Shown: positions 37,901 through 51,060 of the stretch, one piece after another | How positions within the stretch are numbered: position 1 is the first letter of the stretch | Layout of the letters: every line of letters starts with the position of its first letter | Origin: Spirogloea muscicola | Taxonomy: Eukaryota; Streptophyta; Zygnematophyceae; Spirogloeales; Spirogloeaceae | DNA length: 64,000 bases | Direction: 5' to 3' | Assembly: GCA_009602725.1 (NCBI GenBank) | Contig: WELB01000029.1 | Coordinates: 356,342-420,341 of the forward strand | Position numbers and translations under genes: made by a program | Notes under the pieces: model-generated | Databases searched by the model: none | Seen by the model: the letters and a program-made list of their open reading frames with translations, nothing else | Told to the model about the DNA's origin: nothing

Positions 37901-40900
37901 CACGTCGTTTGACTGTATGTGCTGCTGACACGTTCTTTGAGGAGTTTGACAGTTACTCCTGGCAGTTACTTAACGCCCATGTTTCATCACACAGATTTGC
38001 AGACCTTGACGGGCAAATAATTGACGTTTTCCAAGTGATGACTGAGATGACGGATGAGTCAGGCCAGACATACCCGAGCTTTGTGAACACGCTCCTGGAC
38101 GCAGCTCTCGGCGCGCCACAGTACTACGCCGCTCTGACAGTCAACGCTCACTCCGACTCGGAGCCCAATCCTGTGACCCAGGCGATCGTTGCGGTGACCA
38201 TCTTGCTGCCTAGAAGAACCCTGTGACATAGTCGCAGGGCACATATTGCATGCTTGAGATGGATGGGCTTATGCAATATGCAGGTCACAAGAAAACCACA
38301 ATCTGATGGTTGACAGTTGGTCGCTTTGTGCAGTCAAGCAAGTCGAGGAACACGCCAGTCGTCAGTGCTACTCAGATGCTCCAGTGGATCGATAAGCGGA
38401 ACAAGGTGTCATTCAGCAACATTGTCATGTCGCCGGCTAGGGACTCACTGACGTTCACCGTCGCCACCTCGGGCAGCTTCCCCTGGGGCGTTACATCAAC
38501 CCTGCCTACCATCATCAACTCGGGTATGTGCTCTTCACAAGTCAATCAAGGGGCTCTGATGCCATGACCCTGGGTTTCACCACATCCAGCTGGAGTTGGC
38601 GGTACAGTAGCATGAGCATCATTCAGCCTCTGAAGATAAACAACAAAATGAGCGTCACCCAGCAGTATGCAGTTGATTTCAGCTGCAAGCTACATTGCAG
38701 CTACATGGACTTGGTTATATCTCACAAACTTGATCCATGTCAGGAGTGCTGCTGGGCATCACTGGACCAGGCGGCGCTGTCTCGTACAAGACCGACACAA
38801 TAAAGGGTGAGTGTGGCAGCCAGCCTCGGTAGCCTGCCCCTGTGTGACATGTCGCACTGCAGCAAATATGTTGGGCTAAAGAATTTCTTGAATGTGCGAG
38901 TGTTTTTCTCGGGCTTCATCCATGTGCAGGCATCCAGCACGCGGTCTTCGCAGTCATTCCGGGCGATTACACTGCCACATACAGCAATGCGCCGCTGCCG
39001 CAGTCGCCTCCGCCGCCCCCACCTGTGGCTCCAGCCCCTGCGCCCGCTTCCTCACCTTCTGCACCAACGATCTACGACAGCACTGCTGCAGACTTCGCAG
39101 CAGCTACTACACTGTCGGCTGCCTGCTACATATCCCAGGAATCTGATGGCGAGGTCATTCTGGCCCCCACACTTGGTGAGCTTATCAGTTGCCTTGGTCA
39201 GTCTGCAATTGTCACTCAGGCATCTGGTTGTGACGTTAAGCAAGGTAGGCCTCAAAGGGCTGTGCACCAAGCGAGTGCTGCAGAGATGGTCATCAACCTG
39301 ACATCCTCCAAAACCGAGTGTGGCAGCGACGGAGTTTCCGTCGCCACTGGGGCCCGACTTTCAGGCAGATGTTTGGGACGGCACGGGATCACTGACGTAC
39401 GCACCAACGGGCAAGTTGACGCTGAGCCGAGCATACGTACGGGCAGCGGCATACACGGCCGCCCCCACAGGCGATCAGGTCGTCGCGCTCGAGTTCTCCG
39501 CCAACTTCTCGGCCGACGCTACTGCCTCCCAGAACCAGCACGTGGGCTTTGGCACAGACCTTAACGGCTGCCCCTGGGCCCTTATAAGCACGACCAGGGG
39601 CTCATCAGGCCAGCTATATGCGCGAACATGCGGCCCGTCGAACTCCGACGAGGTCATCGGTCTCGGCGATAGCTCCCTCGGCTCCTTCCACACGTTCCGT
39701 ATCGAGGTGGGCGGCGCTTGGCTCCTCACTCCCACTCAATGTATCCTCTGTTGACCTGTTCGCTAGGCAAAGAAGCAGCACCGAAGCAGACAATGACCCG
39801 TGTTTCCTACATTTGGTTGGCAGTGGCGGGCAACCGGGTTCACGTACCTGCTCGACGGTGTTATGGTGGCCATGTCAACCGTAACGATTGGTAGTCAGAT
39901 GAGGCCGATTGGCAGCGCATACTCAAGCAACCCAACGACGCTGACACTGGACTGGCTGCACCTCAGCCCCTACAGCTCCGCAGCGTGCCAGTTCTCATCG
40001 CAGCCGCTGGCAGCTCCCGGGGCTGCGGCGGTTATGTGGCAGTCTCTGACACTGGACGAAGATGTGCCGGCGAGTACTTCTATTGGGGGAGTGGCATGGA
40101 GCTATGGTAGTGTCCTGCCACCAGACACGTCCTGGACGACTGTGGCGCTGCCGACCCAGGCGAGTGCCACATGGGTGCTGAGCCCTGGGAGTGCGTCGAT
40201 GTACATGATATACTCATTTGCGCTGGCATCAACCGATGGGCAGCACACCCCGGCAGTGCGGCAGGCTGCCGTCACTTATGGGACAGGTCAGCCGCAGTTG
40301 TTTGAGCATCAATATCTGAGTTTCCTGATTTGCATCAACTACTCTGTAGACTGCAGCGGCTCAGGCCTTGTGCTGACTGTGCAACTCTTTCTGCAGCGTC
40401 CTCACTGTCGCCGCCGCAGCCGGTGTCTCCTCCGCCACCTCCCACGCCACCTTCACCAAAGACGTCATCTCCAGTACTGCCGCCGCCTTCATCACCGCCC
40501 CCAGTTGCACCAACGCAGCCCCCAATGACAAACTCTAACCTCACAGACACGAACACCACAGACTTTGCCGCCGGCTCGGCGACCGGCTGCTACATTGCTC
40601 AGCGCAGGGACGGTGAAGTGATTGTGGCGCCAACACTTGGTTAGCATTCTCTTCCCTGCAAAGCTTCTTAAGGTCTTTGCAAGCTGGGCTTTAATTATCC
40701 TGGTGCAAATCTTTGGGCACACTACGAATCTTACATCTGCGCTTTGCCTTCTGCCTGTTATCCAGCGACTGAATTCTCGGCACCAGTGGGCTCTGACTTC
40801 GAGGCAAACACCTGGGACAGCCAGGGTGCATTGACGTATGACACGACGGCGGGCACTTTGACGTTGAGCCGAGCGTATGTGCGGGCGGCAGCATTCACCA

Positions 40901-42134
40901 TGGCCCCCACTGGCAGCCAGGTCATTGCACTCGAGTTCTCGGCAAAGTATGCAGCTGACGCGGCTGCATCGCAGAACCAGCATGTTGGATTTGGCACCGA
41001 CCTCAATGCCTGCCCGTGGGCTATTATTAGCACAACCCGAGGCTCATCAGGTCAGCTGTATGCACGGACATGCGATGGAACAAACAGCGAGGAGGTCATT
41101 GGCCTCAGTGACAACTCCCTTGGTGCCTTCCACACGTTCCGGATTGAGGTGAGTGGCTCTTGTTGGCCCCACGTGCTTCTTCCAGTGTGGCCTCCAATTT
41201 CTGTGTGTGTGCTCTTGTGGCGCATTATGTGTCATTAGTGAAGGTGGACCGCACGAGGCAGAAAGAGCATGACGTGTAACCTCTGTCATTGGCTTGCAGT
41301 GGCGAGCGACTGGATTCACATATCTGCTCGACAACGTTGTGGTGGCAACGTCAAGCGTGACAATCAGCGCCCAGATGAGGCCAATCGGCAGCGCGCTCTC
41401 AAGCAACCAGCCAATCCAGCTGACGCTGGACTGGCTGCACCTGCTACCATACGGCCCCACCTCGCCCTCTTGCACGTTCACATCACGAGCGCTCGCTGCG
41501 CCAGGCAGCACACCGGCTCTGTGGACCTCGCTCAGTCTGGAGGAGGACGTGCCGGCAGGCACGTCTGTCACATCGGTGAGCTGGAGCTATGGGGACGTCC
41601 TGCCGCCAGATGCGTCCTGGACGACGACGGCTCTGCCAGCCAACGGTGGCCCCGTTTACACACTTGCTGCCAGCCGCCCGACCAAGTACATGGCCTACTC
41701 GTTCGTTCTCTTTCCGTCAGCTGATGGGCAGCGCACGGCAGCCATTGGCGCAGTCGCTGTCTCATACCAGCCAGGTAAGCTTCACCATCACCATTTGTGC
41801 AAAATGCTTTACTCTGAAATGGTTGTCTGCACTGTGAGCCGGCTGCCACAGCCCTTACCCCCTTGGCCATTTGGCCTTCGTTTGTATCAAACACTTCAAA
41901 TTTTCCAGTGGGAGATCCACTTTCTTCATTCTATTGTCTTTCTTTTTCTCCGGATATAAATCCCATTATCTGTTTGCCGCAGCGCCGCCGCCGCCGCCAT
42001 CACCGCCGCCGCCGCCGCCGCCGCGGCCCTGGCTGCGCAGGCTTCCCGCGAGGCCCTTCCTGGCGGCTCACGGTCTCCTCACGGTCTCGTCGTCTGCCAG
42101 TCCACTGCCTGCGACATGGTCGTCCGTTAGCTAA
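28907..42134 (+). CDS. Secreted multidomain protein, N,N-dimethylformamidase beta-like mosaic (36 exons)
   Basis: My 36-exon model sums to 7,017 nt (2,338 residues), every junction in phase. First exon 28907-29012, last 41983-42134 (TAA). A second ATG at 28928 gives a classical signal peptide (MTGPKALLWAAVLLSCCAAG). Approximate order: residues 45-560, DMFase beta-like region (YPMIRWLERNGYDVSYFS; GHDEYWSGGQRRAVEAARNT; GTVQWAWGLD); 560-690, Ig-like (SVEVSTDGGATWHPST); 690-870, DUF4082-like (CPCRIFGDSFPA; YYIDVIFDY); 868-985, SbsA-type Ig (ISPADQATSV); 987-1200, flavodoxin-like (GPILVIVSTTNKFCRYFGEI; VYTRQGNPAWAGQERD); 1235-1500, deacetylase-like (ILTGDEHGDG; GVHVNTGCADWTP; HGIRLDTNYYYYPP). Then come two Pro-linked beta-sandwich modules (to about 2288) and a Pro-rich tail. 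I know this order only from bacterial secreted proteins. Substrate unknown. Confidence 0.88.
38930..41774 (+). repeat. Tandem duplication of a three-exon C-terminal module
   Basis: Exons 38930-39175, 39327-39706, 39824-40286 (module 1) and 40397-40639, 40766-41148, 41300-41774 (module 2) encode homologous segments. Each has a Pro-rich linker, DFAA(A/G)..CYI..DGEVI(L/V)APTL, a sandwich domain (QNQHVGFGTDLN.CPWA; GSSGQLYARTC) and WRATGFTYLLD..V followed by LTLDWLHL. Intron positions and phases (1, 0, 1) are identical in both copies, so the duplication came after the introns were in place. Confidence 0.92.
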
Positions 42135-42934
42135 TGTGCCGCCGATGGCTGCGGCCGCTGCGTGGTGTCGCAGGGCGTCGGCGGAGGCCATGTCCCGGCG
42201 CTGCGGCGACCGCTTCCCTNGCGCCCGCCGCCGCCGCCGCCGCGCCCGCCGCCGTCGCCACGGCCTCCACCACCACCTCGCCCACCACCATCACCTCACC
42301 CACCGGCACCGCCTCGGCCACCCCCGCCAACTCGACCTCCACCTCCCCCACGCTAACTTGCCATTATCCAGCGACCTCCACTAATGTGCTCCTCAAGTCA
42401 CGCTCTGACCAGGCACTGCAGACGAGGGCTGCTAGTAAGCCATCAGGAGATGAAGGATTCACTGAATAGACTACACACACTTCAGCTTTTCATACTCTTC
42501 AGTCTTCTGCTTTTATTCACATGCAACGCATGGCAGAGTTAAGAGCTTCGTGAGCTGCAGAGCAACCCCGGTATCCTGACTACCCATTTGTCACTTGTGA
42601 GCACTAAGCAGCTCTGAATCTTCACACATTTAATCCTGTAGTACTACCGCCCATTAGCTCTTTATGCATATGAATCAGAATCAAGATGGAACAGAATAAC
42701 TCCAGCATGTGCTGCAGCCAGAGCAGGGCCGATCAGAGGTGCAGCTCGTCCAAAGGAGGTGAGGGCTGTAATAAGCCAATTCACATGAAAATGGACATGG
42801 TTGAAAAGCTGGAAAGCGCAAAGAGCACTGAGCTTACTGTGCAGCAACTAAACCTTCTGCAGCTACCTGCTTTGGGAGAGAGCGTCTTGTCCCCATCCCC
42901 AAGTAGAGGTAAAGAAAGAAAAGCGCAGCCCAAT
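42135..42934. other. Low-complexity Pro-rich-coding DNA and intergenic sequence
   Basis: 42150-42360 is CCG/CAC-rich and contains an N (42220). In one frame it encodes PPPSPRPPPPPRPPPS-type sequence typical of algal hydroxyproline-rich wall proteins, so the large gene may extend here by alternative splicing. 42360-42934 shows no gene; the last bases lead into the retroelement nest. Confidence 0.4.
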
Positions 42935-43041
42935 TGACTGGTGGCTGTGAAAGGCCAGCCCAAAGGAATGGACAAGGTCTGAAGGAGCCGGATGGTGCAG
43001 AAAGCAAGGTACTAATGACTAAGACGGCAGCAAGGGGACTC

Positions 43042-43536
43042 TCAGTAACCTCTAGTCAGTGGATGCAAATCGGAATAACTAGCAGGCGGATTGACGTTGC
43101 CCTGACGGAAGCTGGAGGCCACGGCCAAAGAGTGGCCCGCGCGCAAGTGGACCGCGAAGACAAGGGACCGCTGCAAGGAGATGGCCAAGCGCATCCAGAA
43201 GACTTGGGCAAGGGACCCGGCGACATTGAAGCTCGCACTGCTGCCCGTGGCGCGGGCCACTGCACTCCGCGCAAGGGGGTGAATAAGGTCAAGCCATTCT
43301 GTCTCAAAAGCTCCGTGTACGTCGACGGCGAGTGGGACGAACTCCTCCCCCTTTGGGTGATACGGACCAGCTCTATCAAAGGAGGCGAGTAAAAACTTCT
43401 CAGCAGCCGCAGCTTGGACAAAGTAGCAGCTAGAAAGAAAGAAACCGCGTGGTGCCCACGAAATGAACCGAGGAAGACGCCTCCAGGAGAAGGCGATGGC
43501 TGAGAGTGGCCAGCCCAGACAATGGGGATAGTCCAT
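43042..43536 (-). pseudogene. Retrotransposon ORF, C-terminal fragment (diverged copy)
   Basis: Contains EEFVPLAVDVHGAFETEWLD, ISLQRSLVFAVHLRAGHSLA and the end SDLHPLTRGY. It matches the C-terminal third of the ORF at 44573-45469 with many substitutions, and is 5'-truncated and upstream-frameshifted. Confidence 0.8.
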
Positions 43537-44572
43537 TCTTTTCTGGGCTGGCTTTGCTAGCCCCTCTTTTTCTATGGGCGAGCCCTTCCCCCAGGGATTG
43601 GGGGGGGGGGGAAGGAGGGCCGGCAGAGCCCCTGGGGGCCTTTCCGGCAGCTAGTTTGTCGGATTTGAGGCTCCTCACTCGTAAATACTGAGTGGTCCAT
43701 CCTCCCCCATTCTGACATAGCATTTTCAGGCCCCTTCGTAGCTGCTTAGCGCTTTTTCGGCCCTTCCGTCAATTGGCCCCTTCGAACCTTTGTCAATTCT
43801 TTTCGGGCTGGCTTTTCACAGCCCTTGCCCCCATTGGGAGTGCCAATTCTTTCCTGCTGAGTGGTCCATCCTCCCCCGTTCTGACATAGCATCTTCAGGC
43901 CCCTTCGTAGCGAGCACTTTCTTCGTGGCTGCTTAGCACTTTTTAGGCCCCTCCGTCATTTGGCCCCAACGAAACTTTGTCAATTTCTTTTTCGGGCTGG
44001 CTCACAGCCCTTGCCCCCATTGGGAGTGCCACCTCTTCTTTCCTGCGTCTTCTAGGCAACCCGACGAGACCCAGAAAAAGAAAGCGTGGCCCAAGAAAGA
44101 AGAAGAAGGGCTCGCCCATTGAGGATAGGAGCTGGGAAATGCCAGCCCAAAAGAGAATAAAGAAATGACGAGAAGGGGCCAAGGAAACTAAGAATCAATA
44201 AAAAAGCACGTCCGGAAGCAGCAGCCATGGCACGGCCTGCCCGCAAGTGTACTGCGTGAGCTGGGGACCGGAGGAAGATTGGGAGCAAGCGCGGCCAGAT
44301 TAACTGGTGGCTGGGAGAGGCCAGCAAGAGATTGTGGGTAGCAAAGTAAAACAGCACTTCCGAATTGACAGCAGTGGCTGTGAGAGGCCAGCCCAAAAGG
44401 AATGGACAACTGGACAAAGGACACAAAGAAGAAGTGGCTCTCCCAATGGGGGCAAGGGCTGTGAGAAGCCAGCCCGAAAAGAATTGACAAGGTTCGAAGG
44501 GGCCAAACTACGAGCTAAGCAGCGACTGCGGGGCCTGAAGAGGCTATGGCAGAACGGGGGAGGATGGACCAC

Positions 44573-45469
44573 TTAGTAGTTACGAGTGAGGAGCCTCACA
44601 TCCGACAGACTAGCTGCCGGTAAACTATCCCCCTGACGAAAGCCGGAGGCCGCAGCGAGAGCACGGCCAGCACGCAGATGCAAGGCGTGGGCCATGGACC
44701 GCTGGAGGGAGACGGACAAGCGCATACGATACACCTGAGCCCAAGAGCCAGCGGCGTTGAAGTCAGCCGGCTCACCGCGCCTGCGGGACACAGCGCGCCG
44801 TGCAAGCCTGGCCAACAGGTCGAGCCAGTGGGATCCGAGAGCCCCATGCACGTCCACAGCCAGGGGGACGAACTCGTCGGCAGCCGGGTGGTCGGCGTGT
44901 TTGGCCGCCTTGCTGCGAGCGGCCTTTGCCGCAGCGTGGCCAGCCCGCGAGGCAGAAAGCCCCGGGTTGGAGCGGTCGACCACATCAGTGGTGACCACAT
45001 CGGCAATGATGCGCCCGCCACCGCCCGTCGTGGACGCCACCAAGTCGACGCGGCGCGTGTGGAGTCCGTCGGCCCTCTGGAGGATGGGCATGACAGAAGT
45101 ATTCTCCATCGCAACTGTGTATCCGGCCTCCTGAAGGATGCCGAACATACCGTCGCGGAGGAGGTCGTGAGCGGCTGTGCGCTCGCCGCCAGTGGCGCAG
45201 CGAAGGATATGTGCCGCTAGCTCCGCGGGGTCCGTCGACCGCTCCCCACACTCACACTGCAGCACGCCAAGCAGACGGCGGGGGAAGACCCAACAGGCGA
45301 TGGGTGGCCGTACGGAAGAGTTCGTCCGGCATCCTGAGGGCGTCGTACAGGGGGAGCGCGGACAGCCAGGCTGCCGCGCCAGGGGAGGCGGCCGACAGCA
45401 GCCGAGCATGGCCTCGCACGTCTGTGGGAGGGAGGAGCTGCAGCGTGGCCGTGAAGGAGGCCTTGTCAA
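44573..45469 (-). mobile_element. LINE-like retrotransposon ORF fragment: zinc knuckle plus nuclease-like C-terminus
   Basis: Open frame of 298 residues, the best-preserved copy in the window. It is 5'-truncated: no reverse-transcriptase motifs are present. Order: a CCHC-like knuckle (CECG..., HILRC), a helical segment (TAAHDLLRDGMFGILQEAGY), then RRVDLVAS and ADVVTTDVVDRSNPG. Next is an Ala/Lys-rich helix (HAAAKAARSKAAKHAD), then EFVPLAVDVHGALGSHWLDL, MRLSVSLQRSMAHALHLRAG and the end SDVRLLTRNY. The Asp-bearing DLV/DVVTTD strands followed by a Lys-rich helix resemble the restriction-enzyme-like endonuclease region at the C-terminus of some non-LTR element proteins. That assignment is inference. 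Confidence 0.75.
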
Positions 45470-45534
45470 CTGCCGCCATGTACCGCGGACACAAAGGGTT
45501 TGAATAGCCGGATACGGGATAACGAAAGGAGCTA

Positions 45535-45775
45535 ATGCCTATATTCTCTGGCGCGCTGTGTCCCGCAGGCGCGGTGAGCCGGCTGACTTCGCCGCCGCTG
45601 GCTCGTGGGCTCAGGTACACCGTATGCGATTGTCCGTCCCCCTTCAGCGGTCCATGGCCCACGCCTTGCATCTACTCCGGCTTCCGTCAGGGCGACGTCT
45701 TTCCGCCTGCTAGCTACTCAGACTTGCATCTACTGACGAGAGGTTACTGAGAGTTTGCTTACTGCTGTCTCAGTC
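45535..45775 (+). pseudogene. Retrotransposon ORF, 3' fragment (opposite orientation)
   Basis: A plus-strand copy of the same C-terminal region, frameshifted and with an internal deletion between the LQRSMAHALHL-equivalent and the GFRQGD segment. It ends SDLHLLTRGY and stops at about 45750. It faces the minus-strand copy at 44573-45469 head to head. Confidence 0.75.
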
Positions 45776-45858
45776 CTTAGCACTCCGACTCCTTCAGACC
45801 TTGTCCATTCTTTTGGGCTGGCCTCTCCCAGCCACCAGTTAATCTGGCCGCGCTTGCT

Positions 45859-46453
45859 CTTGCATCTGCGTGCTGGCCGTGCTCTCGCTGCGGCCTCCGG
45901 CTTTCGTTAGGGGGATAGTTTTCCGGCAGCTCGTCTGTCGGATTTGAGGCTCCTCACTCGTAATTACTGAGTAGGTCCATCCTCCCCCGTTCTGCCATAG
46001 CCTCTTCAGGCCCCTTAGTAGCTGCTTAGCTCGTAATTTGGCCCCTTCGAACCTTGTCAATTCTTTTCGGGCTGGCTTCTCACAGCCCTTGGCCCCATTG
46101 GGAGAGCCACTTCTTCTATATTCTTTCGCCCATAGAGAAAGAGGGGCTAGCAAAGCCAGCCCAGGAAAGAATGGACACACGGAACACCTGGGCAAGAAGA
46201 AGTGGCTCTCCCAATGGGGGCAAGGGCTGTGAGAAGCCAGCCCGAAAAGAATTGACAAGGTTCGAAGGGGCCAAATTACGAGCTAAGCAGCTACTAAGGG
46301 GCCTGAAGAGGCTATGGCAGAACGGGGGAGGATGGACCTACTCAGTAATTACGAGTGAGGAGCCTCAAATCCGACAGACGAGCTGCCGGAAATCTATCCC
46401 CCTGACGAAATCCGGAGGCCGCAGCGAGAGCACGGCCAGCACGCAGATGCAAG
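45859..46453. repeat. Large near-perfect inverted repeat of retroelement 3' ends
   Basis: Left arm 45859-46116 (258 bp) and right arm 46196-46453 (258 bp) are near-perfect reverse complements around a 79-bp spacer. The spacer itself contains a smaller stem-loop (GGGGCTAGCAAAGCCAGCCC). Each arm carries the ORF end, stop, tail and stem-loop of the LINE family, so the two copies are tail to tail. Confidence 0.92.
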
Positions 46454-46970
46454 GCGTGGGCCATGGACCGCTGAAGGGGGTCGGACAATCGCATACGGTG
46501 TACCTGAGCCCACGAGCCAGCGGCGGTGAAGTCAGCCGGCTCACCGCGCCTGCGGGACACAGCGCGCCGTGCAAGCCGACAGGTCGAGCCAGTGGGATCC
46601 GAGAGCCCCGTGCACGTCCACAGCCAGGGGGGCGAACTCATCGGCAGCCGGGTGGTCGGCGTGTTTGGCCGCCTTGCTGCGAGCGGCCTTCGCCGCAGCG
46701 TGGCCAGCCCGCGAGGCAGAAAGCCCCGGGTTGGAGCGGTCGACCACATCAGTGGTGACCACATGGGCAATGATGCGGCCGCCGCCGCCGTCGTGGACGC
46801 CACCAGGTCGACGCGGCGCGTGTGGAGTCCGTCGGCCCTCTGGAGGATGGGCATGACAGACGTATTCTCCATCGCAACTGTGTATCCGGCCTCCAGGAAG
46901 ATGCCGAACATTGCGTCGCGGAGGAGGTCGTGGGCAAGCCACCGGCGACGTTGACGCCGGGCAGCTCACC
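46342..46970 (-). pseudogene. Retrotransposon ORF copy with frameshifts
   Basis: Second long minus-strand copy, closely matching 44573-45469 (MENTSVMPILQRADGLHTRR, LQRSMAHALHLRAGRALAAA, SDLRLLTRNY). The reading frame shifts after the GGCGGC-rich region near 46780 and returns near 46575, where a short segment (LARL-equivalent) is deleted. The copy is therefore dead. Its 5' junction is near 46970. Confidence 0.85.
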
Positions 46971-47470
46971 TCGCTGTCCCTGCCCACGGAGCGAACAAGG
47001 TCCACGTGGTGATGGCCGTCCTGGAAGGCGCGCGGAATTAGGAGCAGCAGGCAGCTGAAGGAGAAAGAAGAAAGAGAAAGGGCTCGCCCGTTGAGGATAG
47101 GGGCTGGAAAAGCCAGCCCAAAATGAAGTGAACAAGGAAGGAAAAAGCGCGGCCAGATTGACTGGTAGCTGTGAGAGGCCAGCCCAGGAAAAGGAATCGA
47201 CAGTCTGAAGGAAGGGACAGGAAAGGCCTGGAGGGGCGAAGGCTCGGAAAGGCTTGGGAAAGATTAGCGCGGCCAGAAGATTGACTGGTGGCTGGGAGAG
47301 GCCAGCCCACACGAATGGACAAGGTCTGAAGGAGCCGGAGTGCTAAGGACTGAGACAGCAGCAAAGGGGAAAGGCTCGGAAAGGCACCTCCGGCGGGACG
47401 TCTCCCTGTCAGCCAGCTGCACTCCCCTGTCAGCCAGCAGCAGCTCGCGTCCACCCCCGCGGCTGCCCAC

Positions 47471-49990
<2,520 letters not shown>

Positions 49991-51060
49991 TGCACCTGCA
50001 CTCCGAGCTGTAGTCGTCCAGCTTGGCAGTGCGACTTTAATTTTTCAGACAGGGTTTGCTCAGAGCGACTTGACTGAGTCGATTGATAGACAGACTCGAT
50101 ATGCCTCTTTTCTCAAGTTATTGCTCGGCTTTAAGGTTGAGCAGGGACATGTATTCACTGCAAAATGTGGCCAACATGATTGGGTGAGGCTCCCCATTGA
50201 TAGTACCTGTGCCACAAGGCAGCAGGCTGTAGCAAGGTGCACAACATGTTCTGATAAAATTCCCCAGAGCTCATTTGTAACTGACGAGGTTCACAGCAGT
50301 CCTTATTGTGATAAGGAGATGCAGATGACGAGGTTGACTTGCTACACTATCACCACAGTCGCAGGCTGTCTTGTACTCCGAAGTGCCTCTGAAAACACCA
50401 TACCATGAACAGAGCCTCATTCTCTCTGGCCCCTAAGTATGCTTTTGTCACTACCATCTGGTAGAGGCAGCCTGCGATCTATACTTACTGCTGACTTGCA
50501 TACGCATTGTTGTAGAACTCGCTATTTGTTGCTATCACTATCTCCTTAAAGCCAACCTGCTCTCTTAACAGGCCTGATGTTTTAGATGCACTACAAGCAG
50601 CAAGCACAGTGCCTCCTAGGCTCGCGCAGTGATGCGTATATGGCGACGAGCAACAGGCAGCTTCTGGAGTCCTCTGTGCAACATGAGCTGGCGACATGGA
50701 CTTGGACACGTGAGTGCATTACCGCCTCTCTAAGGCATGTCGAGCGACAAGAGCAGAAGTGCAGGCTCCATCTATAAGGGAGTCAGCACCAAGTTCCTCA
50801 CGTGGTCCACGCCAAGGCAGGCATCCTACCTCCAGGCGTTCGCCTGCTGGTGCTCTGCAGAGCGCGCAGCTCTGAGCTCTGTTGCGCTATCAGGCGCCTG
50901 AAAACAAGCACATGGTTCCTGTGCAACATGGGTCCTGTACATCGTGGAGTATAAATCTTGCTCTAAAGCGGCCGCAACCTACAAGCTGCAGCCTTATGTA
51001 CAGCTCCTCCATAAATGACGGCAGAGGCAGCAGCAGGGCGACGGCGCCGGCGCCGGCGTG
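49991..51060. other. Intergenic, no gene seen
   Basis: Lies between the convergent dehydrogenase and rhodanese genes. Short ORFs without recognisable motifs. Confidence 0.45.

Larger units (their letters stand above)
42935..47330. mobile_element. Nest of non-LTR retrotransposon 3' ends with stem-loop tails
   Basis: A mosaic of 5'-truncated copies of one LINE-like family in both orientations. Each copy ends with the protein signature SDL.LLTR.Y and a stop. A tail follows: CTGAGTGGTCCATCCTCCCC, GCATCTTCAGGCCCCTTCGTAG, TTTGGCCCCTTCGAACCTTGTC, then stem-loops of the form GGGCTGGC(4-8)GCCAGCCC or GGGCTGGCTTCTCACAGCCC. After these comes either CCCCATTGGGAGAGCCAC or ACCAGTTAATCTGGCCGCGC. Plus-sense tails start near 43691, 45968 and 45750. 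Minus-sense ones occupy about 44573-44200, 46342-46197, 47310-47150 and 43042-42935. No target-site duplications could be assigned by eye. Confidence 0.8.

Noticed and set aside
42935-47330. Regularly spaced hairpins resembling a CRISPR-like array
   Set aside because: Spacing is irregular, the stem-loops follow retroelement ORF ends, and the genome is eukaryotic.
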